64,000 bases of DNA from Pseudarthrobacter sp. Fe7 (GCA_024372495.1 CP099977.1:1922001-1986000), one strand, 5' to 3'; shown: positions 30,528 through 41,769, counted from the first letter of the stretch. Notes: a model not told the origin generated them from the letters alone. Made by a program: numbers and translations.

Positions 30528-31680
30528 TCAGGCGGTGGGGCCGTTGCGCATCTGCTTGACCAGGTCCAGCACCACGGCCTGCAGGTTCCCGCCGTTCTCC
30601 GCAGCCACCCGGCGCTGGCGCTGGTACCCGGCGCCGCGGCGGATGATCTTCTCGACGTCGGCCAGCTCGTCGGAGCAGCGCAGCTTGGCCGCGACCGGTT
30701 CCAGCCGGTTCAGGGTCTCCAGCAGATGGTCGGTGACCAGCTGCTCCTTGCCAGCGGCGTCGAGGATGATGATGGCGTCCAGGCCGTACCGGGCAGCGCG
30801 CCACTTGTTCTCCTGGACGTGCCACGGCGGCATGGTGGGGATGGTGCCGCCGTTGTCCAGGATGGTGGAGAATTCGTCCACCAGGCACTGGGTGAGTGCA
30901 GCGATTGCTCCCACTTCCTCCAGCGTGGCCAGCCCGTCGCAGATGCGCATCTCGATGGTTCCGAGGGCGGGCACGGGCCGGATGTCCCACCGGATTTCCG
31001 AGATGGTGTCGATGACGCCCGTGGTGAACATGTCCTGGACGTAGGCCTCGTACTCCTCCCAGGACGTGAACTGGAAGGGCAGGCCCGCGGTGGGAAGCTG
31101 CTGGAACATCAACGCGCGCTGTGAGGCGTAGCCGGTGTCTTCGCCGCCCCAGAACGGGCTGGACGCGGAGAGCGCCTGGAAGTGCGGGAAGTAGTTGACC
31201 AGGCCGTCCAGGACGGGCAGCGCTTTGTCGCGGCGGTCCAGGCCCACGTGGACGTGGACGCCGTAGATGACCATCTGCCGGCCCCACCACTGGGTCCGGT
31301 CGATGAGTTTGGCGTAGCGTGCCTTGTCCGTCACCGGCTGCAGCTGCGGCGGGCTGAACGGGTGGCTGCCGGCGCAGAACAGCTCCACGCCCATGGGGTC
31401 GGTGATTTCGCGGACGGCGGCCACGGACCGGCTGAGGTCCTCCTTGGCCTCGGCCGCGGTCTCGCAGATGCCGGTGACCAGTTCCACGGTGTTCAGCAGC
31501 AGTTCCTGCTTGATGTGTGGATGTTCGTCGTCTTCATTGAGTTCCGGGTGGCGGGAGGCCACGCCGCGGAGCACCTGGTTGGCTACGGAAGCGAGGCTCG
31601 CCCGTCTTCCCGTCCACCAGGGCAAGCTCCCACTCAACACCGAGGGTTGACTGCCTCGATGACGCGAAGTCGATCTTCAC
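30528..31680 (-). CDS. Glutamate-cysteine ligase family protein (GCS2/YbdK type)
   Basis: The GTG start at 31680 follows AAGGAAAC and gives VKIDFASSRQSTLGVEWELALVDG, the start of the carboxylate-amine ligase family. FCAGSHPF and YGVHVHVGL carry ATP- and metal-site residues of the GCS2 fold. The frame is broken at GAGGCTC 31593-31599 (one extra base); corrected length is 383 residues. Members ligate glutamate to an amine with ATP; the product of this branch is not settled, since mycothiol producers usually lack glutathione. Confidence 0.85.
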
Positions 31681-31770
31681 ACGTTTCCTTACTGTCCGGT
31701 TGCCGCTGGCTGATGCCGCTCACAGGCTGCTGCCGGCAGGGGAACGGATGGTTCAAGTCTAGTGCAGGGG

Positions 31771-31776
31771 TAGCAT
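31771..31776 (+). promoter_or_regulatory. -10 box (TAGCAT) of the GH3 gene, leaderless type
   Basis: TAGCAT ends 7 nt before ATG 31784. Confidence 0.5.
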
Positions 31777-31783
31777 CGTATTG

Positions 31784-33502
31784 ATGGCTCCGTTCCCCCT
31801 GCGTCACAGCCCTGCCAAATCCTTCCCCCTCCTCCTGGCCCTGTCCGCAATGGCCCTTGCCTCCTGTTCGGCCTCCCCAAGCCCGGCCCCGCCGTCGTCC
31901 TCCGCGCCTCCCGCCGGCGCCTCCCCGTCCGCACCGGCAAGTACGACGACGGCGCCTCCCGCCGCTTCTCCCTCGCCTGACGCAGGGTCCCGGCCGCTGG
32001 GGTGGGGCCCGGAGCAGCGTGACCAGGACGCCGCGGCGGCAGCCGTGGCGGCGATGTCCCCGGAGGAGAAGGCCGGACAAGTACTGCTTCCGTTCTTCAA
32101 AGGCAACCAGGTGGAAGCCCACGCCGCCCTTATCCAGCGCCTGCACCTGGCCGGATCCATCATCATGGGCGACAACGTGCCGCGTGACCCGCAGGGAAAG
32201 GTGGACGTCGCCGCCATGGGTGCCGTGAACCAGCGGCTTCAGCAGGCTGTCGCCGCCGACGGCCGGCACTGGCCCGGGATCATCAGCGTGGACCAGGAAG
32301 GCGGAGCGGTGGCACGCCTTGGGCCGCCACTCACGGAGTGGCCCACCCCCATGAGCTACGGCGCGGCCGGCAACCAGGCACTGACCCGCCAGGCTGGCAA
32401 GGCCCTGGCCGGCGAACTGGTGCCACTGGGCTTCGACCTCGACTTTGCGCCGGACACCGACGTGACCATCGGCCCCTCGGACCCCACCATCGGTGCGCGT
32501 TCCATGTCCGCCGATCCCGCGGCGGCCGCAACCCAGGGGACGGCGTTCTCCCAGGGCATGCTGGACGCCGGCGTGCTCCCCACCGTGAAGCACTTTCCCG
32601 GACACGGATCGGTGACTACAGATTCCCACCTCAGCCTTCCCGTCCAGCCAGCCGGCATCGACGCGCTCCGCGGCCGGGACTGGAAACCCTTCCAGGCTGC
32701 CGTCGCCGGGGGCCTCCCGATCATCATGACCGGGCACATCGCAGTGCCCGCGCTGGAACCCGGTGTGCCGGCGTCGCTCTCTGCCCCGAGCTACGCGGCG
32801 CTTCGGGGCCTGGGCTTCAAAGGCGTGGCCGTGACTGACGCCCTCAACATGGGCGCTGTGGAAAATCAGTATCCTGCCGGCGCGGCTGCGGTGAAGGCAC
32901 TGGCCGCCGGCGCCGACCTGCTGCTCATGCCTGCCGACGTGGAGCAGGCGCATGCCGCGATCCTCCAGGCCCTGGCCGCCGGAACCCTCCCTGCCGCCCG
33001 CCTGGACGAGGCAGCAGCGCGCGTGGCCACCATGATGATCTGGCATGCCCGGACCGCCCCGCCTGCGGGAACACCCGGCGCAGGTGCTCCCGCAGGAAGC
33101 GGTGCGGCCCTGTCAGCCCAGGTCTCGGCGTCGGCCGTCACCGTGGTCTCTGGGCCCTGCAGCGGCCCGCTGGTGCCCGGTTCGGTGCGGGTGGCCGGCG
33201 GGGGGCCGGGGGACCGGGAGCGGTTCGAAGCAGCCGCCGTGCGTGCCGGGCTCACGGTGGGTTCGGGGCCGCTGGTCAACCTCATCGGGTTCGGCGGGAA
33301 ACCGGCGGGCGGGGACATCGCGGTTGCACTGGACGCCCCCTGGCCACTCCAGGACTCTTCCGCGCCGGTCAAGCTGGCGCTCTATGGCCGCACTGACGCC
33401 GCCTTCGATGCGCTTGCCGCTGTGCTGGCAGGGAAGGCGCCGGCCCCCGGGAAGCTGCCCGCCGCCGTCGGGCCATTCCCTGCTGGAACCGGCTGCCCCT
33501 GA
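31784..33502 (+). CDS. Glycoside hydrolase family 3 lipoprotein (beta-N-acetylhexosaminidase, NagZ-like)
   Basis: The N-terminus has a lipoprotein signal with lipobox LASC near residue 27, then a Pro/Ser/Ala-rich linker to about residue 70. The GH3 barrel follows: SVDQEGGAVARL, KHFPGHGSVTTDSH, which is the NagZ-type loop with the Asp-His dyad, and VTDALNMGAV with the nucleophile Asp. A shorter C-terminal domain ends the 572-residue protein. It should release N-acetylglucosamine from cell-wall fragments outside the membrane. Transcribed divergently from the glutamate-cysteine ligase gene. Confidence 0.88.
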   Translation: MAPFPLRHSPAKSFPLLLALSAMALASCSASPSPAPPSSSAPPAGASPSAPASTTTAPPAASPSPDAGSRPLGWGPEQRDQDAAAAAVAAMSPEEKAGQVLLPFFKGNQVEAHAALIQRLHLAGSIIMGDNVPRDPQGKVDVAAMGAVNQRLQQAVAADGRHWPGIISVDQEGGAVARLGPPLTEWPTPMSYGAAGNQALTRQAGKALAGELVPLGFDLDFAPDTDVTIGPSDPTIGARSMSADPAAAATQGTAFSQGMLDAGVLPTVKHFPGHGSVTTDSHLSLPVQPAGIDALRGRDWKPFQAAVAGGLPIIMTGHIAVPALEPGVPASLSAPSYAALRGLGFKGVAVTDALNMGAVENQYPAGAAAVKALAAGADLLLMPADVEQAHAAILQALAAGTLPAARLDEAAARVATMMIWHARTAPPAGTPGAGAPAGSGAALSAQVSASAVTVVSGPCSGPLVPGSVRVAGGGPGDRERFEAAAVRAGLTVGSGPLVNLIGFGGKPAGGDIAVALDAPWPLQDSSAPVKLALYGRTDAAFDALAAVLAGKAPAPGKLPAAVGPFPAGTGCP

Positions 33503-33511
33503 CCCCAACTA

Positions 33512-33561
33512 GGTAGCGCCAAGTGTCGTTTTGACCGGTCAAAACGACACTTGGCGCTACC
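33512..33561. repeat. Perfect 50-bp palindrome
   Basis: Two 25-bp arms (33512-33536 and 33537-33561) are exact reverse complements with no spacer; centre GACC|GGTC, ends GGTAGCG / CGCTACC. AACT and AGTT extend the symmetry with one mismatch. It lies just past the GH3 stop, so it may act as a terminator, but there is no U-tract and the zero loop is unusual. Confidence 0.85.
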
Positions 33562-33591
33562 CAGTTGGGAGGGAACGCGTTTAATGGTCTG

Positions 33592-34410
33592 GTGCCCATT
33601 CTGAATAAAGACATGACCCTCTGCATCTCGCTCTCGGCCCGTCCCAGCAACAACGGGACCCGGTTCCACAACCACCTGTACGGGCAGCTGGACCTGAACT
33701 GGATCTACAAGGCGTTTGCGCCCACCAACCTTGAACAGGCCATCGCCGGCGTTCGTGGGCTGGGCATCCGTGGCTGCGCCATCTCGATGCCGTACAAGGA
33801 GGACGTAATCGAGCTGGTGGACGAGATGGATCCTTCCGCCAAGGCCATCGACTCGGTGAACACCATCGTCAACACCGACGGCCGCCTCAAGGCGTACAAC
33901 ACCGACTACACCGCGATCGAGCAACTCCTCGCCACCAATGCAGTGCCCACGGACTATTCGGTGCTGGTGCAGGGTGCCGGCGGCATGGCCAAGGCCACCG
34001 TTGCCGCCCTCCGGGACGCCGGCTTCGCCGACGTCACCGTCATCGCCCGGAACGAGGCAGCTGGGCGCGCGCTCGCGGACCAGTATGGCTTCCAGTGGCG
34101 TGCAGCGCTCGACGGCGGAACGGCGGAGCTGATCATCAACGTCACCCCGCTGGGCATGGCCGGCGGGACGGAATCGGACACCGTGGCGTTCCCGGTGCAG
34201 GCCATCGAAGCGGCCCGCCTGGTGTTCGACGTGGTGGCCTTGCCCGCCGAGACACCGCTGATCCGGGCAGCCCGTGCGGCCGGCAAGCCGGTCATAACCG
34301 GTGCCGAGGTGGCCACCATCCAGGCACTGGAGCAGTTCGTCCTCTACACAGGGATCCGGCCCACCACGGAGCAGGTGCGGGCCGCCGAGGAGTTCATGCG
34401 CGCCCAGTAG
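33592..34410 (+). CDS. Shikimate dehydrogenase family protein (AroE-like)
   Basis: The protein has the AroE fold: an N-terminal substrate domain with GCAISMPYKEDVI (the catalytic Lys in MPYK), AIDSVNTIVN and AYNTDYTA, and a C-terminal NADP domain with VLVQGAGGMAKATVAAL. The opening CISLSARPSNNGTRFHNHLY differs from true AroE and matches the shikimate-dehydrogenase-like SdhL/YdiB-type branch, so it may act on another compound. About 272 residues from GTG 33592; ATG 33613 or TTG 33565 are possible starts because no ribosome site decides. Confidence 0.8.
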   Translation: MPILNKDMTLCISLSARPSNNGTRFHNHLYGQLDLNWIYKAFAPTNLEQAIAGVRGLGIRGCAISMPYKEDVIELVDEMDPSAKAIDSVNTIVNTDGRLKAYNTDYTAIEQLLATNAVPTDYSVLVQGAGGMAKATVAALRDAGFADVTVIARNEAAGRALADQYGFQWRAALDGGTAELIINVTPLGMAGGTESDTVAFPVQAIEAARLVFDVVALPAETPLIRAARAAGKPVITGAEVATIQALEQFVLYTGIRPTTEQVRAAEEFMRAQ

Positions 34411-34435
34411 CGGCCCGGCAGCCGTCCGGCTGCGC

Positions 34436-35689
34436 TTAGGGCATGCCGGGTGCGACGGGTTCCACCACGATGGCCACCCGGTCCTCGCCAATGCGCGTCA
34501 GGACCAGGGTGGCGACCTTGCCGGCGCCCTTCCTGCCGGTACCCTTGGCGTTCTTTCCGCCGGGCAGCAGCTGCTTCCGCAGCTCCTCCGGGGTGACCGC
34601 AGTGCCGCGCTTCTTGATGTCCAGCACGGTGATGCCCTCCTGCTTCACCCAGGCTTTGAGCGCCTTGACGTTGTAGGGCATCACGTCCAGCACTTTGTAC
34701 GCACGGGCGAACGGGGTGTCCAGGAGTTCCGGCGCGCAGATGTAGGCGATGTGTTCGTCCACCAGGTGGCCGCCGAGCTGAAGCGCCACGTCCGCCACCA
34801 GCCCGGCCCGGATCACGGCCCCATCCGGTTCGTAGAGGTAGCCCGCCACCGGTCCCACCGGGGCCGTGGGGCCTGCACCGAAATCGTTGCCGCTGGTCAG
34901 TTCGGCTGCCACCTCCGGACCAAGGACCAGGGCGGCGCGGCGCACCCCGGGCCTGCGCACGGCGTTGAACCACAGGGTCACCTCAGTGACGTCCCCGGCC
35001 ACGGACACCCACTGCGCCTCGCAGCCCGCAGGCACCGATTCATGCGGCATGCCCGGGCCCATCTTCACGCCCACCGCTTTCCCCGCTGCGACCAGCGACT
35101 CAACGAAGGACAACGGCGGGGAAAACGCCTCGGGATCCCAGATCCGCTTGGTGCCTGACGTAGAGGTGACCCGGCGTGCGGGATCCAGCCAGACGCCGTC
35201 CACCCCCTCCAGCGGGACCGACGCCGCATCGGCATGGACCACCGTGGCGTTGGGGAACGGAATGAGGTTTACCGTGGCGCAGGCCGCCGTGGTTTCGTCC
35301 ATTTCTACGGCGGTGACGTTGATGTCAAGGGACGCCAGGGCCAGCGAATCGGCGCCGAGGCCGCAGCCCAGGTCCGCCACGCGGCTGACCCCGGCGGCGG
35401 CGAACCGCTGGGCATGGTGCGCGGCGACGTTCAGGCGGGTGGCCTGTTCCAGGCCGGCCTGGGTGAACAGCATCTGGCGGGCGAACTCGCCGAATTTCAC
35501 CTGCGCTTTGGTGCGCAGCCGCGACTGCGTGAGGACGGCGGAGACGAGGTCGGCGGGGTGTCCGGCCTTCCGAAGCGCGGAGTTGAGCTCGAACGAGTCC
35601 TCGTCCCGGTAGGGGCCCAGGGACGCCAGGAGCTCCCAGCCTTCGGGGGTCAACAGCGGTGCGATCTGGTCCTGGGGAGCGTGAGCCAT
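34436..35689 (-). CDS. Class I SAM-dependent methyltransferase with THUMP-like C-terminal domain
   Basis: 417 residues, intact. The SAM-binding motif I, VADLGCGLGADSLALAS, is near residue 105, with TAVEMDETTAACATVN and VWLDPARR. The C-terminal part (about 330-417), including LKAWVKQEGITVLDIKKRG, looks like the THUMP-like domain attached to some RNA methyltransferases. The target is probably RNA but this is inference. The last residues are Lys/Gly-rich then VATLVLTRIGEDRVAIVVE. A TACGCT box lies 7 nt before the ATG. Divergent from a small membrane protein gene. Confidence 0.82.
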   Translation of the reverse strand: MAHAPQDQIAPLLTPEGWELLASLGPYRDEDSFELNSALRKAGHPADLVSAVLTQSRLRTKAQVKFGEFARQMLFTQAGLEQATRLNVAAHHAQRFAAAGVSRVADLGCGLGADSLALASLDINVTAVEMDETTAACATVNLIPFPNATVVHADAASVPLEGVDGVWLDPARRVTSTSGTKRIWDPEAFSPPLSFVESLVAAGKAVGVKMGPGMPHESVPAGCEAQWVSVAGDVTEVTLWFNAVRRPGVRRAALVLGPEVAAELTSGNDFGAGPTAPVGPVAGYLYEPDGAVIRAGLVADVALQLGGHLVDEHIAYICAPELLDTPFARAYKVLDVMPYNVKALKAWVKQEGITVLDIKKRGTAVTPEELRKQLLPGGKNAKGTGRKGAGKVATLVLTRIGEDRVAIVVEPVAPGMP

Positions 35690-35696
35690 GGGTTCC

Positions 35697-35702
35697 AGCG
35701 TA
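35697..35702 (-). promoter_or_regulatory. -10 box (TACGCT) of the methyltransferase gene, leaderless type
   Basis: Minus-strand TACGCT, 7 nt before ATG 35689. Confidence 0.5.
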
Positions 35703-35730
35703 GTGGAGGAGCGCGCGGGCGGGATGCGGA

Positions 35731-35736
35731 TAATGT
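35731..35736 (+). promoter_or_regulatory. -10 box (TAATGT), leaderless type, small membrane protein
   Basis: TAATGT ends 7 nt before ATG 35744. Confidence 0.5.
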
Positions 35737-35743
35737 TGAAGCC

Positions 35744-36123
35744 ATGGATGAGAGCGCAGCCCCCGCGAAACCGGAGACAACGAGTCCAGGGACCGCGGTC
35801 CCGCCAGGTTTGCCCGGCCCGTCCTGATCGCCGCCGCCGTGGTGGCAGTGGTATGTATCGCGCTGTTGGTCATCATTTTCCTGCTGGACACATTCAATGC
35901 CACCGTCTATTCCGTGGGTGGCAACGACATCCAGGACAACAGCCAGGAGTCGCGTGACATCCGCGGGCTTTACGACGGCGCGCGGGTGGGGAGCATCGTC
36001 TTCCTCGTTGCCGCGCTGCTCGCCGCAGCGGTGTCCGGCTGGGTGCTGTACCGCGGGCGGAAGCAGGGCGGCGCCGACACCGACAGCGGCGAGGACGTGG
36101 ACTTCGACGACCTGGGCCGTTAG
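35744..36123 (+). CDS. Small two-TM membrane protein of unknown function
   Basis: The frame from ATG 35744 (MDESAAPAKPETTSPGTAV) stops early, but restoring one C in the run 35800-35802 joins it to ARFARPVLIAAAVVAVVCIA and the rest. The result is about 126 residues with a Pro/Ala-rich cytoplasmic tail, a first membrane segment, an outer loop of about 35 residues, a second segment (VGSIVFLVAALLAAAVSGWV) and an acidic C-terminus (DSGEDVDFDDLGR). No family recognised. It lies upstream of the CIRCE-groES region but with its own promoter. Confidence 0.7.
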
Positions 36124-36193
36124 GGGGTGCGTCTCCCAGCCCGGCGGGCTGGCGTCGTCCGACCCTAAAAAGGTGTACGCCCATGACGAAACT

Positions 36194-36220
36194 CTGGCAC
36201 TCGCCTTGACCGAGTGCTAA
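36194..36220 (+). promoter_or_regulatory. CIRCE operator 1 of groES-groEL (HrcA site)
   Basis: CTGGCACTC, a 9-nt spacer and GAGTGCTAA match TTAGCACTC-N9-GAGTGCTAA at 16 of 18 positions. It covers the -35 box. Confidence 0.85.
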
Positions 36221-36234
36221 CCCTTGCATACAGT
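36206..36234 (+). promoter_or_regulatory. Promoter of groES-groEL
   Basis: -35 TTGACC (36206-36211), 17-nt spacer, -10 TACAGT (36229-36234). The start of transcription would be near 36241, inside the second CIRCE, so both operators can block this promoter. Confidence 0.75.
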
Positions 36235-36239
36235 CTGTA

Positions 36240-36266
36240 TTAGCACTCTCCCTAGGAGGGTGCTAA
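36240..36266 (+). promoter_or_regulatory. CIRCE operator 2 of groES-groEL (HrcA site)
   Basis: TTAGCACTC, 9-nt spacer, GGGTGCTAA: 17 of 18 positions match the CIRCE consensus. Confidence 0.93.
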
Positions 36267-36378
36267 TACATGGAAGAGCTGCCAGCCAGGCTGCTGCCGG
36301 CACCGCGACGACGGTTTGCCAGCTACGGCGGAAAGCTTTCCAGTCCACGAATTTGCTGACGAAGAAGGAGAGGTCCGA

Positions 36379-36672
36379 GTGTCGGTCTCTATTAAGCCTC
36401 TTGAGGATCGTATTGTTGTCCGCCCGCTCGAAGCCGAGCAGACCACGGCTTCCGGCCTGGTCATCCCGGACTCCGCACAGGAGAAGCCGCAGGAAGGCGA
36501 AGTTGTTGCTGTAGGCCCCGGCCGCTTCGAAGATGGCAACCGCGTACCCGTTGATGTAGCAGTGGGCGACGTCGTCATCTACTCCAAGTACGGCGGAACC
36601 GAAGTCAAGACCGGCGGCACCGAGTACCTGGTGCTGTCCGCCCGCGACGTCCTGGCGATCGTCGTAAAGTAA
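36379..36672 (+). CDS. groES: Co-chaperonin GroES
   Basis: GroES caps the GroEL ring. The GTG start at 36379 gives [20 protein letters not shown] and follows AAGGAG (36365-36370) at 8-nt spacing; upstream in-frame ATG 36316 is not used by the family. The mobile loop ([19 protein letters not shown]) and the end [26 protein letters not shown] are typical. 97 residues. Controlled by two CIRCE elements; groEL follows 78 bp downstream in the same operon. Confidence 0.98.
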   Translation: MSVSIKPLEDRIVVRPLEAEQTTASGLVIPDSAQEKPQEGEVVAVGPGRFEDGNRVPVDVAVGDVVIYSKYGGTEVKTGGTEYLVLSARDVLAIVVK

Positions 36673-36738
36673 CTCTTCCGGATCCCCGTGCCGCCGGCCA
36701 TGCTCATGCTGGCCGGCAGTGCGGGGTTCTGTCTTTGA

Positions 36739-38363
<1,625 letters not shown>

Positions 38364-38434
38364 TCCCCACCGGCTCCCAAGTCTCGCTTCGCGCGACTTG
38401 GGTCCCTCGCCGGCGCGGGCCCTCTTGAGGCCAG

Positions 38435-38466
38435 AAAACCGGTCCAGCATCCGCTGGACCGGTTTT
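38435..38466 (+). terminator. Terminator downstream of groEL
   Basis: AAAACCGGTCCAGC (38435-38448) pairs with GCTGGACCGGTTTT (38453-38466) around ATCC; T-tract follows. Confidence 0.92.
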
Positions 38467-38487
38467 TTGTTGCCAGCCGATGCGGGG

Positions 38488-39087
38488 CTAGGGGGACATC
38501 TCTGCCGTTTCAACCCTGCCCGCAGGCTCATAGGCCAGCGACACAGCACCCTTGGGGAAGCTGCGTGCCGGCTCAGTGAGGCGGAAAGTGGCGGGCACCG
38601 TTCCGGCGTCGAAGAGGCGTTTGCCCTGTCCCAGCGTGACCGGATACAGCCAGAGGTGCAGCCGGTCCAATACGCCTGCTGTGAGCAGGGAGCGGATGAG
38701 GACCCCGCTGCCGAACATGTGCACCTGCCGGTAGTCGTCCCGGAGCCTGCCGGCCGCCTCGGCGTCGGGCAGCACAGTGGTCCCTGCCCACGAGGGGCCA
38801 TCCAGGAATTCTGACACGACAAACTTCGGTACCCGGTTGAGCGTGTCGGCGATGTCGCCGGACTGGTGCGGCCAGTAGGACGCGAAAATGTCATAGGTCT
38901 TCCGGCCAAGGAGGAGGGCATCCATCTTTGCGATTTCGGCCCCGATGGCCGCGCCGGTTTCATCGTCGGATACCGGCGCCTGCCAGCCCCCGAACGCGAA
39001 TTCGCCTTCGGCGTCTTCTTCACGGCCGCCGGGCGCCTGGTATACGCCGTCGAGGGTGATGAACAGGTTCGCCACGATGAGTCCCAT
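38488..39087 (-). CDS. Dihydrofolate reductase / RibD C-terminal family protein
   Basis: 199 residues, intact, starting MGLIVANLFITLDGVYQAPG. LLLGRKTYDIFASYWP and MFGSGVLIRSLLTAGVLDRLHLW with PVTLGQGKRLF are the standard pattern of stand-alone RibD-C/DHFR-fold reductases common in actinobacteria, which are NADPH-dependent but of mostly unknown substrate. It is not FolA: spacing and active site differ. Convergent with groEL, divergent from the ligase gene. Confidence 0.85.
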   Translation of the reverse strand: MGLIVANLFITLDGVYQAPGGREEDAEGEFAFGGWQAPVSDDETGAAIGAEIAKMDALLLGRKTYDIFASYWPHQSGDIADTLNRVPKFVVSEFLDGPSWAGTTVLPDAEAAGRLRDDYRQVHMFGSGVLIRSLLTAGVLDRLHLWLYPVTLGQGKRLFDAGTVPATFRLTEPARSFPKGAVSLAYEPAGRVETAEMSP

Positions 39088-39144
39088 GCGTCCAGTGTGG
39101 GAGAGCTCCCATGCGCTGTCCAGTGCCGTGGCAGGATTGGGGGC

Positions 39145-40667
39145 ATGCTGCTCCTTGAGCTTGTGGACACCACAAAAACCGTCGCATCAACCCGCTCCCG
39201 GCTGGCCAAGGTGGACGCCCTGGCCAACCTCCTGCGCCGGCTTGAACCCGGGGAAATCCCGACGGCGGTGGGTTTGCTCAGTGCCAAACCGCGCCAGGGA
39301 CGCGTGGGCGTGGGCTGGAGTGCGGTGGCAGCGGTCAAGGAAGAGCCTGCCGCGGAGCCAAGCCTCACCATCGCCGACTTTGATGCGGCCCTGGATCGGC
39401 TGCTGGCCACGGCCGGTACCGGATCGGGTACCGGCCGCCTAGCCATTCTCCGGAAACTGTTGGCGGCAGCCACCGGGCCCGAGCAGTCCTTCATCACAGG
39501 CGTCCTGCTCGGCGAACTGCGCACCGGCGCCCTGGAAGGAATACTGACGGAGGCCGTGGCCCGGGCAGCGGATAAACCAGTCCAGGCCGTCCGCCGTGCC
39601 GCCATGCTCTCCGGAGACCTTGGCGGAACCGCCCTGCTGGCCATCACGGGCACCGAAGCCGAGCTTGATGCCGTCGGCCTGGTGGTGGGACGTCCGGTGC
39701 TGCCCATGCTCGCCGCCACTGCTCCGAGCCCCAGCGCAGCCTTGGAAACCACGGGGGAAGCCTCGGTGGAATACAAGCTCGACGGTGCCCGTATCCAGGT
39801 CCACCGTGCGGGCGGGGATGTCAGCATCTATACGCGCAACCTGGCCGACGTCACTCACAGGCTTCCCGAAGTGGTGGAAGTGGTGCGCAGCCTGCCCGTG
39901 CAGGAGGTGATCCTTGACGGCGAAACCCTCGCCCTCGACGAGGAAGGCGGCCCGCGGCCCTTCCAGGAGACCATGGCCCGGTTCGGCGCTGACGCCGTGC
40001 GGGAAACCGTGCTGCATCCCTGGTTCTTCGACGTATTGCACATTGACGGGCTGGACCTGCTCGATGAGCCGCTGTCCGCCCGCATCAACGTGCTTGAGCG
40101 CATCGCCCCGGAACACCGGATCCCGGGGAGGTTACGGCTGACCCAGCCGTCGCTGAGCGTGTGTCGAAGGATGCGCTTGCCGCGGGCCACGAGGGAGTGG
40201 TGGTGAAGGCGATCGGATCGGCGTATGCTGCGGGCCGCCGCGGAGCCAACTGGGTGAAGGTGAAGCCGGTCCTCACCTACGACCTGGTGGTGCTCGCGTG
40301 CGAGTGGGGGTCAGGGCGCCGCACCGGGATGCTCTCCAACCTGCATCTTGGGGCACTTGATGCCAGCGGGGAGTTCGGCGAACCCGGCGGCTATGTCATG
40401 GTGGGGAAGACGTTCAAGGGCCTCACCGATGAACTGCTGCGCTGGCAGACGGAAAAGTTCCAGGAGCTTGAGGTGCGCCGCACTGCCGGCACCGTATGGG
40501 TGGAGCCGGTCACCGTCGTCGAAATCGCCATTGACGGCGTCCAGCAGTCGCCGCGGTACCCCGGCGGAATTGCCCTGAGGTTTGCGCGCGTCAAGCGTTA
40601 CCGGGACGATAAAACGCCGGCTGAAGCGGACACCATCCAGACGCTGCGCGCCTTGCTGCGATCGTAG
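39145..40667 (+). CDS. ligB: ATP-dependent DNA ligase
   Basis: Seals nicks by AMP transfer. The nucleotidyl-lysine is in [13 protein letters not shown] near residue 210; an N-terminal DNA-binding domain precedes it, and motifs IV (HEGVVVKA) and V (ANWVKVKP) lie toward the C-terminus, followed by an OB-fold. One G is missing at 40130-40131 ([18 protein letters not shown] is restored), which otherwise ends the frame at 40206. Corrected length is 507 residues, the size of mycobacterial LigB. Probably accessory to the NAD-dependent LigA. Start ATG 39145 matches [16 protein letters not shown]. Confidence 0.92.
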
Positions 40668-40677
40668 GGGCCATGGA

Positions 40678-41652
40678 TCAGGCCTGGTTGCGGCTGCCGC
40701 TCCGCTGGCGCCTAAGGCTCCGTGCCACTCCGTCCGGCAGCCGCCGTGTGATCATCCGGTAAGAGAGCAGGACGGCGAGGGCGGCCACCACGATACCCAC
40801 CAGATTGAGCAGCAGTTGAAGCGCAGAGCCGGCGGCTTTCGGGTACTCACCGAGGACCAGAGCCACCGCCACGTACCCTGCGGCCGGCACGGTGGTGACG
40901 GAGATGAACACACCGATCAGGGCTGCGGAACGGCGGCCGATGATGGACAGCATGCCGGCGATCCCGGCCAGCACGGCAACAATCAGCGAATAGGGGCCCG
41001 GGTGGTAGATGAACTCCACGGCCGAGCCCTTGTCCAGGGCGTCGCGGGGGAACAGCCCGAGCGGAACCGAAAGCCATGCCGTGAGTGCCGCCAAGAGCAT
41101 TGCAACCGGGAAACCGACGCCCAACGCGACGGCGGCGCGTCGCCCGAGCTTCCACTTCTTGGTGGCCAGCGAAACGGCGAGGGCAGCCAGCGGACCGAAC
41201 TCCGGCCCTACCGCCATGGCGCCCACAATCGCTATGGGCGAGTCTGTCACGATGCCAATTCCGGCCAGCTGCGTTGCCAGCACCAGGAAAGCAAGGAAGT
41301 TCCAGGTCAGGCGGGAGTCTTCGCCGGTTTGCCGCGTCACGTCATCCCAGATGACTGCGTCCGCGCCGTCCCCGGGGGCTGCGCGCTCCGCCCGGTCAGC
41401 ATTCCTGGACAGGACGAATTCGGGCGTGGCCATGGCAATGGACCCCACGTCAGAAATCTTCAGGATTTCCAACTTTTCGAGCAGTTCCTCCACCGATTCC
41501 CGGGCAACCAGCACCTCAATGACATCGCCCTGCGGCACCACAGAGGTGCCCGGAAGCAGCGCAACTTCCGCCGTTCCCCGCTGGTCGCGGCAGGTCTTCA
41601 GGGTGACCGCGGACAGCTCCCCGGGCACGCAGATCCGCAGCTGGACAACCAC
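40678..41652 (-). CDS. DUF389 membrane protein
   Basis: About 324 residues from GTG 41652, with AAGGGAG 5 nt upstream. The N-terminal ~110 residues are soluble (VVVQLRICVPGELSAVTLKT), followed by several membrane segments beginning WNFLAFLVLATQLAGIGIVTDSPIAIVGAMAVGPEFGPL, whose GAMAVGPEFGP motif defines the DUF389 family. Function is unknown. The C-terminus is basic (RRLPDGVARSLRRQRSGSRNQ). It converges on ligB with 10 bp between stops. Confidence 0.85.
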   Translation of the reverse strand: MVVQLRICVPGELSAVTLKTCRDQRGTAEVALLPGTSVVPQGDVIEVLVARESVEELLEKLEILKISDVGSIAMATPEFVLSRNADRAERAAPGDGADAVIWDDVTRQTGEDSRLTWNFLAFLVLATQLAGIGIVTDSPIAIVGAMAVGPEFGPLAALAVSLATKKWKLGRRAAVALGVGFPVAMLLAALTAWLSVPLGLFPRDALDKGSAVEFIYHPGPYSLIVAVLAGIAGMLSIIGRRSAALIGVFISVTTVPAAGYVAVALVLGEYPKAAGSALQLLLNLVGIVVAALAVLLSYRMITRRLPDGVARSLRRQRSGSRNQA

Positions 41653-41769
41653 GCACACTCCCTTCCACGGCTGGGCCCAGCATAGTCCGAACAGGACCAT
41701 TGATTAGTCCATGCAGACGCCGTTGGCTAGGTTTGATGCTTTTGGCTGGCGGCATTTTGAGAGGTCCTA

